64,000 nucleotides of DNA. Origin: Cruorifilaria tuberocauda (lineage: Eukaryota; Nematoda; Chromadorea; Rhabditida; Onchocercidae). The notes beneath the pieces were generated by a model. It did no database searches, was not told the origin of the DNA, and was given only the letters and a program-made list of their open reading frames with translations. Positions 28,101 to 42,551 of the stretch are shown in pieces. The position numbers and the translations under genes are program-made. The stretch lies in NCBI GenBank assembly GCA_013365365.1, contig JABVXU010000028.1, positions 248,001 to 312,000 of the forward strand, in the 5' to 3' direction. How positions within the stretch are numbered: position 1 is the first letter of the stretch; the number at the start of each line of letters is the position of its first letter.

Positions 28101-31100
28101 CTCAGGATTCTATACTTGATAGATATTTGAAGTGCTACTCATCGTACGGGAAATAGTGGTAGGCAAAACTTGTATGGAACAATGGAGGGAAGAGATACTA
28201 CAGATAAATTTAAAGGGAAAAAAGGTATGAAAGAAATGTACATTTTACGAGTACGTGTAACTCATGCAGCTGCAAGATATACAAGCATTTCGTATATTAG
28301 TTATTATTAAAATGATACGGATCCATCGATTACTTACTGACTACGCTTTGATGCCTGTCCATTTGTCACTATGTATACTTCATTTAAGGCGACGTGACGT
28401 TGTATCGATCAGAGAAACAAGGTTGTGAAGCGATTTCGCTTGCAACTGATAAATTGCATCGAAATTTATAAAAGAGAGGTTTAATTTTAGTCATTCCTCT
28501 CTTCTTCTTCCTCTATTTATTTACTTTGAAGAATTTCATTATACACTCCTTACTGATATTACTTTTCTAATTAACAATCTATTCATTATGTTTCTCAAGT
28601 AATTATTAATTGGAGCTAGAACGAAATTCAAAATTCAACGTTTTCCATTTATTTTACACATAAATCCACGAGTCTTTCCTCCTTAAAAAAGGAAAATAAA
28701 ATGGAATAAGTTAAATAAAGTCAATCAGGTGACGACACGTGACATTACTTCAGCAACAAACTGCGTGTTTATGAATTTCAAAATTATACCAACTAGAATA
28801 AAAAATGACTCCATTTTCACAACATCAATACATTTATATCATTACTCAATACTGATGCCATCATTTTTTTTTATTGAGAATAAAAAATGGATAAATATTT
28901 GGAAAATTCTCATATAAAATGAATTAGATTTTCATCTCATCTCATTCAATCATATTTTTCAACACGAGAAAGAAATAAGTAAACAGAAAAGAAGAAAAAA
29001 AGGTAAACAAGGAAGTTTAACTCATGTTTTCCTTTTTACTTTTGTACAAAAATTATACAACAAATTATAAAAAATCATCGATCATAATGATAAAATTATA
29101 TAAATATAAAATGAATGAAATGATATTTATAAAATTATGATAAGTTGCAATACTGAAAAATAAATAAATCAAAATTTTATAATTGATACTGAGCAAAAAT
29201 TTTAATTGATTGTACTCAATTGAGATAAAGAAAATACTATTGGTTTATTTGATTCGAAAAAATTTTATTAATTTTATATTCAGTTGATTAAAAAAAAATT
29301 TAATCAATCACATACTCAATTTAACAGGAAAATCTCATTAATTACATTTAATGAATTAAGGAAAATACTGTTGATTGCATTTAACAAAATCACGTAAATA
29401 ATCCTATTGTTTGTTCATTTATCCAAGTATTTCACCACTTTTTTAAATTAAATTACGCTTTTTCTAATTATTCATTTCAATCTCATTATTATTTCATTTT
29501 TTTCTCTCCTTACAAAAGCTTCCATGCTTATATTTAAAGAAAAATGAGAAAGTAATAAAAAAATTGAAAGAAAAATGAGGCAACATTTCATCTTTCAATA
29601 TATATACGACGATATAAGCTTATCAAAGCATTTCCATTCGCTTCTCGCTTTTTTTACTTCTACATCTTAAAGATTACAGCTATAAGCCAAGAGAAACTGA
29701 TTTGAGTACTGTTCGTTAAAAAGTTTTACAACTGACAGTTTGCGTGCGACGTTTACCCTTTTTTTTAGTAGTTTTTTGTTATAATTGGTATGAGAAAGTA
29801 TGACAAAAAGAAACTTTTAGTTTGAATTTTTTAAAAGCATACACGAATTTTGGCGAAATCTTTTTATCCTTTCAATCAGATTCAGATTGTTATTGGAGAA
29901 TTCCACAATGAAAATTCACTAATTTTGAAAACTAAAATTTGAATTTTTCTGATTTTCTAAAACTACTAAAAAAATTTTTCTTTTTTCTCTCTCTCTCTCA
30001 AAGATCTGCTCACTTAACTGGGACTAGCTAATTTTATGAATTATTTATTAGTTGAACCGTAACATTCGTGCTTTTATCATTATCATTAAAAATCCGAACC
30101 AATCGTTGCTAACTTCAGGTTTTAAGTATAATGCAAACGATAGATTTAAATTAATTTAAGAATTTACTTACTCGTTCTAAGGTTCACTATTCCTCAAATC
30201 GTGTAAAATCGAACACATTTCACCGAACAATCGAATTTTAAATTGTCCTTTGAATAATCTTTTGGTATTCTTACATTTTCGTTGTTAATACTTAAACAAC
30301 TGGGATTAGAACTTCATTGGAGATCTCTGTAATGCTTTTTTTTTCAATGATGTCTAGAAAATACATTTGAACAAGCACTAAAGAAAAAATGTGCATGAAC
30401 AGATGAAACTTGATGTTAACCATTACTAATTTAAATTCTTCAGTGCAAATGAATCCCGCAAATTCTTGGTATGGAAAAAACAAAACTAGAAATTGGGATT
30501 TGCAAAAACCAAATTCCAATTTATACTATTCCAGAATTCTCCAAGACTCCAGAATTCACAAAATCTTAAATGACATAAATTTTCAAAATTTTTTCAAGAA
30601 TCAATAACTTAAATCGATAATATCAAAAACTTTTCATAAAAATGATTTATACTACATCTCCCCCAAATGAAATACGCTCAAAAAATATCAGAGGATACTT
30701 CTCGAAATATGAAAGAATACTCTTTCTGCTTCTTTTTAATGTTTGATTTGTTTTGGTGAAGAAATGATAAATAATTGGCACTTAAATTATATCGCATCTT
30801 TTCAATTATTTCCTTCTGACAATGACTTCGATTATTGAGTGCTACGTTATTTTCTTTCTTAGAGTAATAAAATAAGCAAAGTTGGAATCTGAACAAAATA
30901 CGTCCAATAAACAAGAATCTAATTGAATAGAAATAATCAATATAATACATTTTCAATATATTTTACAAATCCAAAAAATATACGGTTCTGAAAGCTATAC
31001 ATTTACTCACAAGTACATTGAGGAGAAAATTACGTATGCGTAAATAAAATATAACAAAATAGAACTTATAGATAAAATAGCATATACATTAAGCAAATAC

Positions 31101-32020
31101 ACTAAATATGACACTGATAATAATTATCATTTATTGTTATTACTACTGCTTATTTTCCACTTAGCAAAGAATCCATAAAGTGATTCTATATTTTCCGCTC
31201 CTTGTGCCTTATAAATTTAAATATCAAATCAAAACAAAAACATCGAAAAATATGATATGATATGTCCGATACATGAAGAAACTGTCTATTCAACAACTGC
31301 TCCAATATTTAACAATTGTTCATTTCAAAATAGGATACCCGCTAGTTGCATTTCAAAAGTACCAACATCATGAACATAAGCATATTCAAGGTATGGTACC
31401 GTCGAAAATCTCTGAGTTAAAAAAGCAAAAAATCGAAAAAAATAATAAAAAACCCTGTTTTTTAATAAAAAGAAGCATTCTCATTTGTAAGCGTATGAAA
31501 TATAACAGAAGGAAAGAAGAAATAATAAAAGACTAATAGAAAAAATAAAAAAGAAGACTAGCTAAAACTTTGACTTGCAAACAAAGTGCGGAAAAAATCC
31601 CAATATATCAATGAAAAATGCTGCAGATTACTGCGACAGAATAATGAAATAGTTCCAGGTGAAAGACAAAATGATTCAGCATAAGGTTCCTGTTATATTA
31701 TGAAGCTAAAAAAGACAATCTTGTTATTTTAGCAAACAGAAGAGTTTAGCAAGCAGTAAGAAATACACATTCAGAAAGTTCCAAATATATCAAGATAGTC
31801 AATGTTAAAACAGATTAAGGATGACCCTGTAATAATATTTCCTTGGAAGGTTAGCTTAATTTTGTCATTGAGCATTATTTGATGAGTTTTTTGGTATTAT
31901 CAATACTTCTGTACCAATACATAAGAAATATATAGAGAAGCAAGTGTATATTACATTTATAAAAAAATTCTAATCATGTAAATATTTCCGCCTCAATCAA
32001 AATAAACACGACACAAGCGG
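25175..32020. other. 6.8 kb intergenic region, no supported gene
   Basis: AT-rich sequence between gdh-1 and the AMPK gamma 3' end. It holds purine- and pyrimidine-rich patches (for example 27245-27310 and 27400-27440), an imperfect hairpin at 26003-26113, poly(A/T) runs, and a short CT run near 29985-30000. Open frames at 26744-27055 (+), 27748-28053 (+), 30292-30519 (-) and 31273-31536 (+) have no recognisable domain and a composition typical of chance. A small unrecognised gene is possible. Confidence 0.4.
26003..26113. repeat. Imperfect hairpin with ACAGCTGTTAA ends
   Basis: Two arms of about 35 bases face each other. The left begins AACAGCTGTTAATTG and the right ends TTAACAGTTAACAGCTGTT, with AAATTC-like inner matches and about 40 bases between. 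The arms are imperfect. It may be a small transposon relic or simply an AT-rich palindrome. Confidence 0.4.
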
Positions 32021-35000
32021 TCAAGTTATTGAAATTGTGCCAAACTGCTGATGAACTTCGGTGGCGCTATGCTGCCCTTCCAATGAATCTTCTTCAGTTT
32101 CACCATCCACTTTCGTCTCCGAAAGATCAGTTGTCCTGAAAGATAACTATATTATTCCAATTATGAAGCTAACAAAAAACTGATTTTCCTGATATTCTAT
32201 CATACATTCATTAATCTGTTGTTTCGCGAAGGGCTATTGCAGCCCCAACATTTATATGTTCTTATTTTCTGAAATGGTTCAAGGATTTCTGATTTCCTGC
32301 TTTTGTTCTGAAATATTCTTCTCCCACCGAATTCTTTATAATTTTTATGAAAAAAACTAACGATTCGAATCCTTCTGGAAGCGTGCCCAATCTAAAAAGA
32401 AATTTTTATTAATTCCTAATTATTTTAAACTAAATCACACCCTTAAAATCCCAGCAGCAATCAATTCTGTACTATCTTTTAACAGGCAAACACATATATT
32501 TTTTATCTTTAATTTTATGATAGCAGCATTAAATAGTTGGTATAAATTCAAATTATCAGAATCTTTACATTATTATAGAATCTTTACAATGATTTGATTC
32601 AATAAAGCAATTATTTCAAAATGTAGAAGCTTACGAGCTGTGTCGCGAATGCTGACTGAAACGAGAATGATAATGGAGATTTTCCGCAGACAATTCGGCT
32701 ACATTAACAACCAAAAAATTCATTATATCAGATAAAGAAATCAATCCCTATAACGAAAAGCTACTAATTAGCTAGCGGTGAGCTACTAATTAAGTATTTT
32801 GAGAAAATGAAAACTTATGCGATACTGATATTGCCCATGTCATCAAAACGCATGGGATTGAACTGCTAATCGAAGAATTATCATCCTTCAAATCTGTTCT
32901 GGATTATCAAATCGATAGTAGCGTGAACTATTCTAGGACTTTATAGATTTTAGACTTGATGTAAATATTGAAGATAAAAACTCAGAAATTACCTCAATTG
33001 CACCACTATCTTTTAAAACACAAAGTCGATGAACATTCCTTTCAACAAGTACTGTAATCGCTGTCCACAATGAATCTTTTACTGATATCGAGACAACACG
33101 ATCTTTTTCAAGCTAGAAAAAAAAATTTGCGAAAGTTTTAAAATTAACGAAGATCTTGAAATTATTGCAAAAAATTTTTTGAATGATTCTTTCAGTATTC
33201 ATGGATTGAGGACTTAAATTTAGCTCAGTTCACAAGGAAATTACTGAAGCTATTGTAATTTATAGAGACTGTTAATGTATTTTGACATAATATCATACAT
33301 AAAGAAATGAACTGAACCCTGAAAGTATTCCGGAAAGCTAGTGCTTCTTGTACTGTAACATCAAGGTCATCAATTTTATCTTCCACAGCTACACCAATTG
33401 CATCGAATCGTGAATACATATCCACAACTCGGAATGTCTTACGTTCCACAACTGGGACGCCACTGACACCTTTATTTAACAGTATATCAAGACATAAAAT
33501 TAATGATGTATCTGGATAGACCTGAAATGTGATGGAAGATATGACAGTTATAGACATACCTAACCTGAATTTAACATCCCTCAACTACTTTCCCAACAAA
33601 AGCTTTTTTCTCCGACACAAAGCTCCCAAACTGTTTGCGATAATTAGTAATATTACTAGTAATTCATAAATTCATAATCTTCGACTAAATGCAACGATAG
33701 TCAGTTACCAAGAAATGGAAAAAATTAGCCGCCAGACGAATTTTTGTTCACTCTTTGGCACAGTCCGCTACGACAATCATTTAGCACAAAATACTATTTC
33801 AGCATGACGAAAATGTTACATGAAATCTGCAAATTATTTAAAATACATACCACACGTATGCCATCATATGTGCCAACATCGAGTTCTTTACAGGTTTTAT
33901 TGTGATAACCAGGAACATAAAGTGACTGACCCTTTAAAAACAAAAGGAAATGTGACAGTAAAGAATTATTTAGCAACAATTAGAAACGAAGTAAACGAAG
34001 TCATGTGTCGTTTTTTGCAAACAAAACAAAATGCATATCAAGAGAAGTATTTGCCTATTGCGTGCAATTTGCATTAGAGTTTGACTTCAGGCTGATTAAA
34101 GCTCGTCTAGTATTTCAAAACAAAGTTCATTCAGATCTGTGGTCTTAAATTCTTCTACATTTAACTAACTGCGATGTTGAATCTAGACAAGATCACCAGA
34201 TAAAAATGCACAGGAAAACATGGGATTGACAAGTGATAAGTAAATAACTTACGAAGAGCCATAAAAATTTGAGAATTCGTTTATGCGTCAAAATAAACAA
34301 AGGACTTCCATCATTAGGATCCAACACTGGCAAACGATGTACATGTTGTTTACTGAGTAAAAAAGCCGCTTTCAGTAAACTAAAATTAGCAAACAATGAA
34401 GCAGCGCAAACATAAAGAGTATTAGAAATATCGAACTGCTTTGAAATCGATTCGATGAAGAATCTTATCCAAGGTTCTAGCAATTGATATATTACATTTA
34501 AACTTCCAAAGAAGATCAGATTGAAAAGCTAACTGCCTTAAACTCATGTGAGATATCCCTGCAAAATTTTAAATTGCCCCAAAATCCGCATTCAAATTTA
34601 AAAGCTTACAACAGAAAGAAATTCTCTTATTTAGTAACAATATAAGTAAGCATACCTTTCTTCTGCAGTAATAGATATAAGATCCATCAATTTTCCCTCA
34701 CGGCATACCAAATCTGAAAAATAAGATTCCCCTTACGAATAATAATCACATGGTTTCTGATTAGATGGCAAAATAATTGCAAAAAGCAAACATTCATCAA
34801 ACAACCACCTTATTAGCTTATATCGCAATAATGGATTTTTATCTCTAAGCACATAAATTACTCATCTGGAAAAATATAAATCATCATCTGGAGGGATCGA
34901 TTTAAACAAAATAAATAAATAAAAACCTCGATATTCGGATATAGTAAGAGTTCCGAGGTCATCATTCAGCGTACTTATTACAACATCCGCCGTCTGCTTT

Positions 35001-38000
35001 GTCTTCTTTTCATCTTGACATTCATTATTCGAAGTATTACTTTGTTGTTTCTCCACATCCAATATTTCCAAATGCTTTGGATCATTTGATTCCACATTGG
35101 CATTTCTATCTACATCTGCCTTATTTGTCGAAGGAATTTTCTCTTTCTCGCACACAGTTTCTTTTTGTTTATTCCTCCTTTCCTTTTTCATTCTGAAAAG
35201 AAGCGAAAATAAGTAGAACGAGAAAAAAAAAATGTTTGAAAAAGTATGTCTCCTACTTGACTAAATATGTCTCCATTGAATCATAATTCAATAATTGAAT
35301 TCTCGGCTCTTCTTCTCAGAGATAAAACCTCGAAACACTGCAAATCTAATAATTCAGACAACAAAAACTGAAAGTTTTATCTCAAAATAGTAAAGTGTGA
35401 TGCAATATTTGAAGGATTGATCGGATTTAATAAAATTTCAATCATACTAACTTATGCAGTAATAAAAGGACTCGAATAAAATCTGTTACAGATAATATGC
35501 CAACAATCGCATTGTTTTTAGCCGAATCAGATAGCAATACATGCCGAGTGTCTGCAAGTAAATTATCAATGCAATTTACTCACATTAAAAGCAAATTTAC
35601 CAACTTGCAAACTAAATTAAGGAGAATGGGGCATGATGTTTCAAAAATAAGGTATACATCAATTATTTCACTGTTAAAGAAATAATGATATGTTTCTATT
35701 GTCATAAATCAAAACAAAAATGTTCACTTATCTCGAATATTTAAAAAGAAAAAGCAATTTAAACTTTGAAGAGCAAAGCTATCGTTCTCGACGGACAACC
35801 CACAAACAAAAACCAAAGAGCGATTTAGTTAAATTCCTGTTCCCGAGAAACTACCATCCAAATTTGAAGACATTCGGCATACATAACTCTTCTCCGAAGA
35901 ATTACATATAGGTCTAATAAAATGAGTACATAAAGTGACGATTAAATTCAATAAATTAAAGCAAAAGTAAGCTAAACTATAAGTGAAATATTTGAATTTT
36001 CACGTCAGAATTAAACGTGAAACTCACTCTGATAAATAAATCCATTGAATGCTTTCTTGAGCTGTAACTTCGTGTCAAAAACAACCATTTTTGAACTTGT
36101 CGGCATTGCTTCATAGCATGTATTAAATTGCATCAAGTGAACATAATTCAATTTCGAATCGGAACCAGATTGCATATTTGAACTGTGATGGGAATCACCG
36201 ACCACTGATGAAGAGTTGATATCCCGACGTGCTGAACTAAATCTAAAAAAACGATCTCATCTGATTGAGAAAATTTCAAATTTGGAAATTGCCAATACTT
36301 TTGTATCAAATATTTCGATTTTCATGCATAGATCAGTTCGAAAATTTTTTAGCCTGATTGCACCAAATTTTTGCCCACCCATAGAAATAATCATAAGCCA
36401 TAAATCATAAAACAATCATAAAATATTGCAATAAAAGAGATAGGATACTGAGGAAATAGTTTTCTATATAAATATAAAAAAATGTAAAGTAAGAAATAAG
36501 AAATAAGAAATAAGAAAAAATCCATTTATGACAGAGATATCCACTTTTTGCCTATAGAGATAATAGAATGATTATCTCCCAACACATTTTTACTTTTCCC
36601 TCAATTTAAACCATATTCTTATTCAAAAGATTCATTGCATTATTAGCGCTATTACAATCAGAAATATATAGACTTAAACCTCTGAAATAAATCTTACAGT
36701 ATAAAAATGATTTACATGATGTCGCGCTTATTCTGATTTCTACAGATACATAGCACTCAAATAATCTAGAGATAAAATGTTGCTTTCAACTGAAAATGAT
36801 TAGTTGCTAACAAATAGTAAAATGATGTGTGCTGCTCTGTAAACGGTAATTATTAAGCGATCATAAATTAAAACAGTTGAAAAAACTTTGAAATTTCATC
36901 TACCAAAATTGAACAAACTAGTTTGAAGAACTTGTTAGCAACCCAAAACTTTGTTATTCGTTTCAATGATTTTATTATTCCGTACAGCTACCCAAGATGT
37001 TTTTTTGAGTAACTCCTCAGTGATTGTTTTCCAAAAATTCGGTACATAAATTTTCAATTACATGACACTAAAGAAAATAAATTTTTAAAAGGCTTATTAT
37101 TATTTAAATAATTCTTATTTAAAATTTGAAATTAATTGTTCTGTAGTAACTGCAAAAATTAATTAGGAAACAGTGAAACTATTGTACATCTGTGAAGTAA
37201 TTCAAATCATTTGTGACCATAACTTTAAAAAACGAGCATGAAGTACTCCGGTTCGAGAGTCCAATAAACAACTGTTTGCAAGATAAGAACGACACAAACA
37301 ATAAAAAGTTTCAAGTCTAATAAAATCTATATAGTTGGACATCAACGAACTTAATCACTGATTCCGAAAATTGAGAAGTGAGACGGAAATTAAAATTTCC
37401 TTAGGATTCAATATAATGTTTTCACAGATAAACCACTCAAAAGAATTAACAATTATCATTCATCAAAATGACAATTCATGCAGGATTTCCAATTTGTTGA
37501 GAAAAAGTTAAGAGCTTCTCAAATTATCAAAATATTTCCATATCATTGATGACTTGAAAATTCCTGACTTATGGTTGCAAATTAATTTATTGACCAGTTG
37601 GTAAAATAATCTATAGGTTTCATGGAATACTTCTGAAAATTCATGAATCACTTGTGTTAACTTGTTATTTTTATCAACAACACATGTAATTACAGGTGAA
37701 GAATGAATTACCGATTTTTTAAGTCTGATATTCAGTTATCACAGTCAATAGGTACATAAAAATTTCAGTTAATTTTTATACAATCACACTGTTATAAGTA
37801 AATTCAAACCTGACAAGTCAAAATTTTAAATTTGAATCTAATGTCAACACAGCACGGATAAAGTGATACCATACGATCATTATGGAGGAAATCAATATAT
37901 CCTGTATATTCTCAAATGGATAGCTTTTGAAATTACATAATTACTGTTTAGATTTAGTGAGATATTGTCCATCTATTGAGGACAAAAAGCTCTGTGTTGA

Positions 38001-40142
38001 ATAAAAGGAAATTAGCCTTCGATCAACTACCCAAAGTCACAATGATAATACGCATATTCTGATAAAGTCAACATGCAACAGTTTGCTTCCAATTCTAAAT
38101 TCAACATTGCCCATAGTTATCTTCTAGTGCAAAAAAAGGAAAAAATGTATAATAGGGGATTTTTTTCTTTTGCCTGAACCCAGCCAACTAGCCCAGTTTC
38201 CTATTGAAATAAAATCCTTAATAATCCGACAGTGATATTCATCTATAACTAATGAAACGATCGAACATCACACTTGGTTAAATTCTCAAAAACCGTTTTT
38301 AGGATAATTAAGATTTTCGTTATTCCTTCTCTTTCTTCCCTTCCCATTTCTCTCGCTTTTCCTACTCTTCAAAATCAAAAAATATGCGTATCTCAGTTTT
38401 GCTTTTCCCTTGTAAGGATCAGTTAATTTTTTCTTAAAATTCTTGATTCTGAAAAGTCTTCATTTTGTTTTGGGAAACTTTATAAAACTATATTATACCA
38501 TAGCTGAATATACCATGATGGAATTGCTGAATGCTTTACTTTTCAATTACAATACTGGACTATTTAGTTATTTCTGGTCAGGCGAAAAAATATATGATAA
38601 TTATACAGATGTTCTCACTCAATTTCTTTCTCGCCATATTCCTTCCGTGTATACACTGACTAAATTTTCGATTTTATAAATATTTTATCTTGTTTTTATG
38701 AATATTATTTATACTAAGTTTATCATATGGAGAAATAGCATTTTCTATCCCATCTCACTTACCATTTTTGTAAGAAAAAACAAAGACTTTTCCAGAAATT
38801 TCAAGCTGAATTTTCGCTAATATGAGGATAGATTTTTTTGATGCATGGAAAAAAATAAAAAATACAAAACTATTCTTAATAAAATATCTGTCTGAAGTAG
38901 TGAATTCTGCTTCTAGTTTCCTTTCCCAATGATCAATAAAAGTAAACTCACTCAAAATTCCCAACTCTAAACAACATTAAACAGCGGAATTATGCAACAG
39001 AACGTCACATTAGGTATAGATTGAAAAGAAAACGTCCATTTGAAAGAAATCATTAAAACATCATTAACATATAGAAACTAGTACTTTAAAAAAAGTTAAA
39101 GAAACTGCAGTAATTATTTTTATTTTAATTTGCATGAGTAATTATTTTTATTTTTTTTATTTTTATTATTAATTTTGTAATACCTAATCATATGAATTAG
39201 ATTTTCTTTATTAGATTTATTAGAATTAGATTTTCTAGACAATCACTAAAAGTAAAATATTTTGATATTCAAGATTAAAATGGAATTAATGTCAACAAAA
39301 AAACACCTTGAAGGAATATTCCGCTGTGATGAATTCCGAAGCTGAATAACATTGACCCGCTCTGGTGTTGAGTTCGAAATAACAGAACTGAAAATGAATT
39401 TATAGTAAGTAATTGGCACTAAATAAGCTTATAATTCTATAATATCGCAAAGGTAACAAATGAAAACTAATCAGTATGTGAATTAACAAAATATAATTGA
39501 AAACATTTTGTTTTCGATGCTAATGACTTGAATATAACTGGAAGCATAAAATGCGCACTACAGAACAGTGAAGCGCTAATCTTCCATAATTTAAATAACG
39601 AAAGGTTCACAGTTGAGACTGAAACCAAACTTTGATCAGTATTCGATATCTATTCAGAACAAAGTCTTCAAAATCTAGGACGAACCTTATTATATACAAG
39701 GTACAAAGTAAAGCTATTATCAAAAACGGTATTGTTGTAACCTATCATTTAAAGCATTTCAAGAATAGATAAGTTGAAGAAATGTGAACTAATTCCGATC
39801 ATTAACAAATGATTCGAAAAGAAAGAGATAGCGATGTAAGTCGAAAAAATGGTAATCGATCAAAATCTTGAGCATTTTATCTACTTGGATAGAAATGCAC
39901 GTTAAACATTAACAGAAATTTTAATCTTCTACCATCTGTTGTTTTATCACATCTACATTTTAACAGCAAACATTACTTTCTCCATATGAATTATACAAAT
40001 TTTTTCCTTGATTTGTGACGTACCTTTCACAATCACCGGTATCCTTCCGAAAAGCACTCAGTCTTCGCCGCAACGAACGCCCCATTGCGTTCGTCCATGT
40101 TTTCGAACCTGATGCCACATTTTTTGCATCATTATCGTCCAT
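32021..40142 (-). CDS. AMP-activated protein kinase gamma subunit (divergent)
   Basis: This is the adenine-nucleotide-sensing regulatory subunit of AMPK. Thirteen exons in transcript order: 40197-40024, 39387-39307, 36242-36028, 35551-35452, 35192-34927, 34713-34656, 34379-34253, 33931-33851, 33521-33318, 33112-32993, 32747-32635, 32391-32362, 32135-32021. From Met 40142 it has 542 residues; the frame stays open to an acceptor at 40198, so an upstream exon may exist. Residues 1 to about 99 are Ser- and Arg-rich. CBS1 (about 100-171): [31 protein letters not shown]2: [20 protein letters not shown] and [12 protein letters not shown]3 (about 350-417): [23 protein letters not shown]4: [12 protein letters not shown] and LISLSDI. 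HR and SLSD, ligand residues in known gamma subunits, are kept in CBS2 and CBS4; the HR before VSA in CBS3 is KG here. Residues 172-260 are a Lys/Glu/Asp-rich insertion encoded by one exon. A polar tail ends at ISIT-TGA. Confidence 0.9.
36489..36517. repeat. Short tandem AAGAAAT repeat in AMPK gamma intron
   Basis: The plus strand shows about four copies of AAGAAAT in a row within the large intron between 36243 and 39306. It is simple sequence with no apparent function. Confidence 0.7.
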
Positions 40143-42433
40143 CTCTCCATTGTTCTTCTCATTATCGAGTTCAATTTTTGTAAAACTAGCGCTCTTCCTG
40201 AAGCACAGCTTTGGAAAAAATATCTTTTTAATCCAACTTCTTTGGAATTCATTTCATCTCTTGATTTCCTTTTTCATATCTTAAACGAAACTTTTTCCCT
40301 GAATCATTATATCAGTACTAACTGAAACTGTCAATTGATGTTCACATATTTGAACATTGAAGAGAGCTAAATGTAAATAAATCACCCCATATCGGTTCTA
40401 AAAGTTGGTGATATCGGCAGCTTAACTAGCCTAATAAAATAATTTTCCTCAATCTTATTAATTATCAAACATGATTTAATGATTTGATGATTTAATAATA
40501 ATTAATGCAACTGATTGCTTTTCAGCCACTGGGATATAAGAACCAAAAAATAATCAAAACTAAAGTATACACGCATTAAAGTAATTAAAATAAGTTAGTA
40601 TAACTGTTAATAGCTTCAGATCTTCATCCTACTTCATTTCATTTAACATTTAACATTATTAAATATTACTGTATTTAATCAGATGAGATCTTTCGAAAAG
40701 GCAATCAAGATGGCACAATCAAACTGTTCATATTAGATCTCAAAAAAACCGGCTAAATCAGAAAAAGTGTGATAACGTTATCATTTGTAAGTTTATTACA
40801 TATACTGCTTCCTTACTAATATAACAGGTATGTAACTGTTCAGTGATAATTATCAGTTAAAGAAGAAAAAATTATATTATGGAAATCCTTTTCATTTGGT
40901 ATACAATTTCTCCTACAAATTCCTGGGAAATATTTTCAAAGCTTTGAACAAACTTCCGAAAAATTCGCTGCTTCAATTGACCCATTGATGTACGACGATG
41001 CGACATAATTATTCAATCCTTATCGGAAGATGAATTTTCGAAGATGTGCAAAAATACCGCTTGAACTCCTGCATATGTCAAAATAAACATTTTATTGATT
41101 TATTTATTTCCAGAGATTAAAGGTCAAATACAAAATATTGATGAGGGCGGATTGTTGTTGGTGAACTAGTGGAGAATAAATGAAAACATGAAAATGCGAC
41201 ATATCGGAGGAATTAAACCAATAATGGGAGGAGCAGATATTGAATTAGTTTGATAATAACTGATATCGTCTATTGCTTTTATCCAGGATCGTTGATTACG
41301 ATATTTCACTTACAATCAATCATAAATAGTTTTAAATTATTACAAACTATTAATTATACGGCATAATTAGAGAAATATATGCATATAGCTAAAAATAAAT
41401 TGAATGAAAAAGGAAATACAGAAATATGAATCACAAGTCATTTTTAAAAATTCACTATCATTTTAATTTAAAAATAAACTTTGATTTCTCATTTTCTTCT
41501 CTCTTCAAAATTTGTAATTACTTAATTGATTTGAAATGAAAAAGTGAAGAAATTTTATCTTTCGTTATTCTCTTCCCTTTCTTTCTCTTTCTCCTATCGA
41601 TAATATATCACTGTTGAAACAGCTGCGAAAATCGATTATATAAAGATCACCTTAGGTCATTGTACCAGGAAAACAAATGACACCGAACATTTCTGCCAAT
41701 TCTTTCTTTCTCTTTATTTTTCTCATCAATACTTTTTATCCCTTTTCTTTTCCCTATTTTTCTTTCTTTTTTTCTTGACTATTATGTTTTGATGCATCGT
41801 TTTGCAGTTCTTTTATGAGAAAGATAACTAGCTTGAATATACTGCTTCCTCTTCCCATATCTATCCCTTTTTCTCTCCAAATTTCCCTTCATTAAACCAT
41901 AATTTCCTGATTGACTAATAACTGCTGATAACTATAAATCATCACAGCATCATCTATAATCCAATAGTATTCATCGATGTCAAAAAATGGCCTCGAAAAT
42001 TAGATATGTAGGAATGAGAATGGAATTATTCATGAGATATGCAAGATAATTCTCCATGCTAACAAGTTTAGATACAATCGTCTTATCAATCATTTAAAAT
42101 TCAATAAGTTCATTAATTAATAATCAGTAATAATGAGTGATATCACTTGAGAGAAGTTAACGATTAAGGTATTCAAAAATTACGAAACATGAATAGAACT
42201 AACGTTTATTATTACTATTTTAAAATGTAATTACTTTACGTTAACCTCTTCAACACTAATCATACGCGACGAATGTCAGCACTTTATACTGCCACTGCCA
42301 CTTATTTGCATACATTAGTGTGGAAAGAAGTAGACCCCTCAAGTAAACAATATTCATTTCTAACTTATAAACAGAAATTTCATTCATTCCTTGTAGAAGG
42401 ATCGAGTGGTCGGGTACAGAAACCCTGATCGAG

Positions 42434-42551
42434 TGATTCCTAATTACAATTACAATTACAAAAACATCCAATGATTCTTGATTACAATTACAAAAATATC
42501 CAATAATTTCTGATTACGATTACAAAAACATCCATGATACTTGATTACAGG
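42434..42551. repeat. Tandem repeat, units of about 32 bp
   Basis: Three and a half imperfect units run in a row (42434-42471, 42472-42503, 42504-42534, then a partial). Each has the form TGATTCTTGATTACAATTAC followed by AAAAACATCCAA. The first unit is longer by one extra ATTACA. Non-coding. Confidence 0.8.

Noticed and set aside
31273..31536. Plus-strand open frame of 87 codons, Lys-rich
   Set aside because: No recognisable domain. The Lys, Asn and Ile content follows from A-rich sequence, and no splice or start context supports it.
37250..37262. tRNA B-box-like GGTTCGAGAGTCC
   Set aside because: There is no A box, cloverleaf or acceptor-stem pairing upstream. The match is short and lies in an AMPK gamma intron.
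38443..38679. Plus-strand open frame of 78 codons in an AMPK gamma intron
   Set aside because: The hydrophobic content is typical of AT-rich chance frames; there is no domain and no conserved neighbour.
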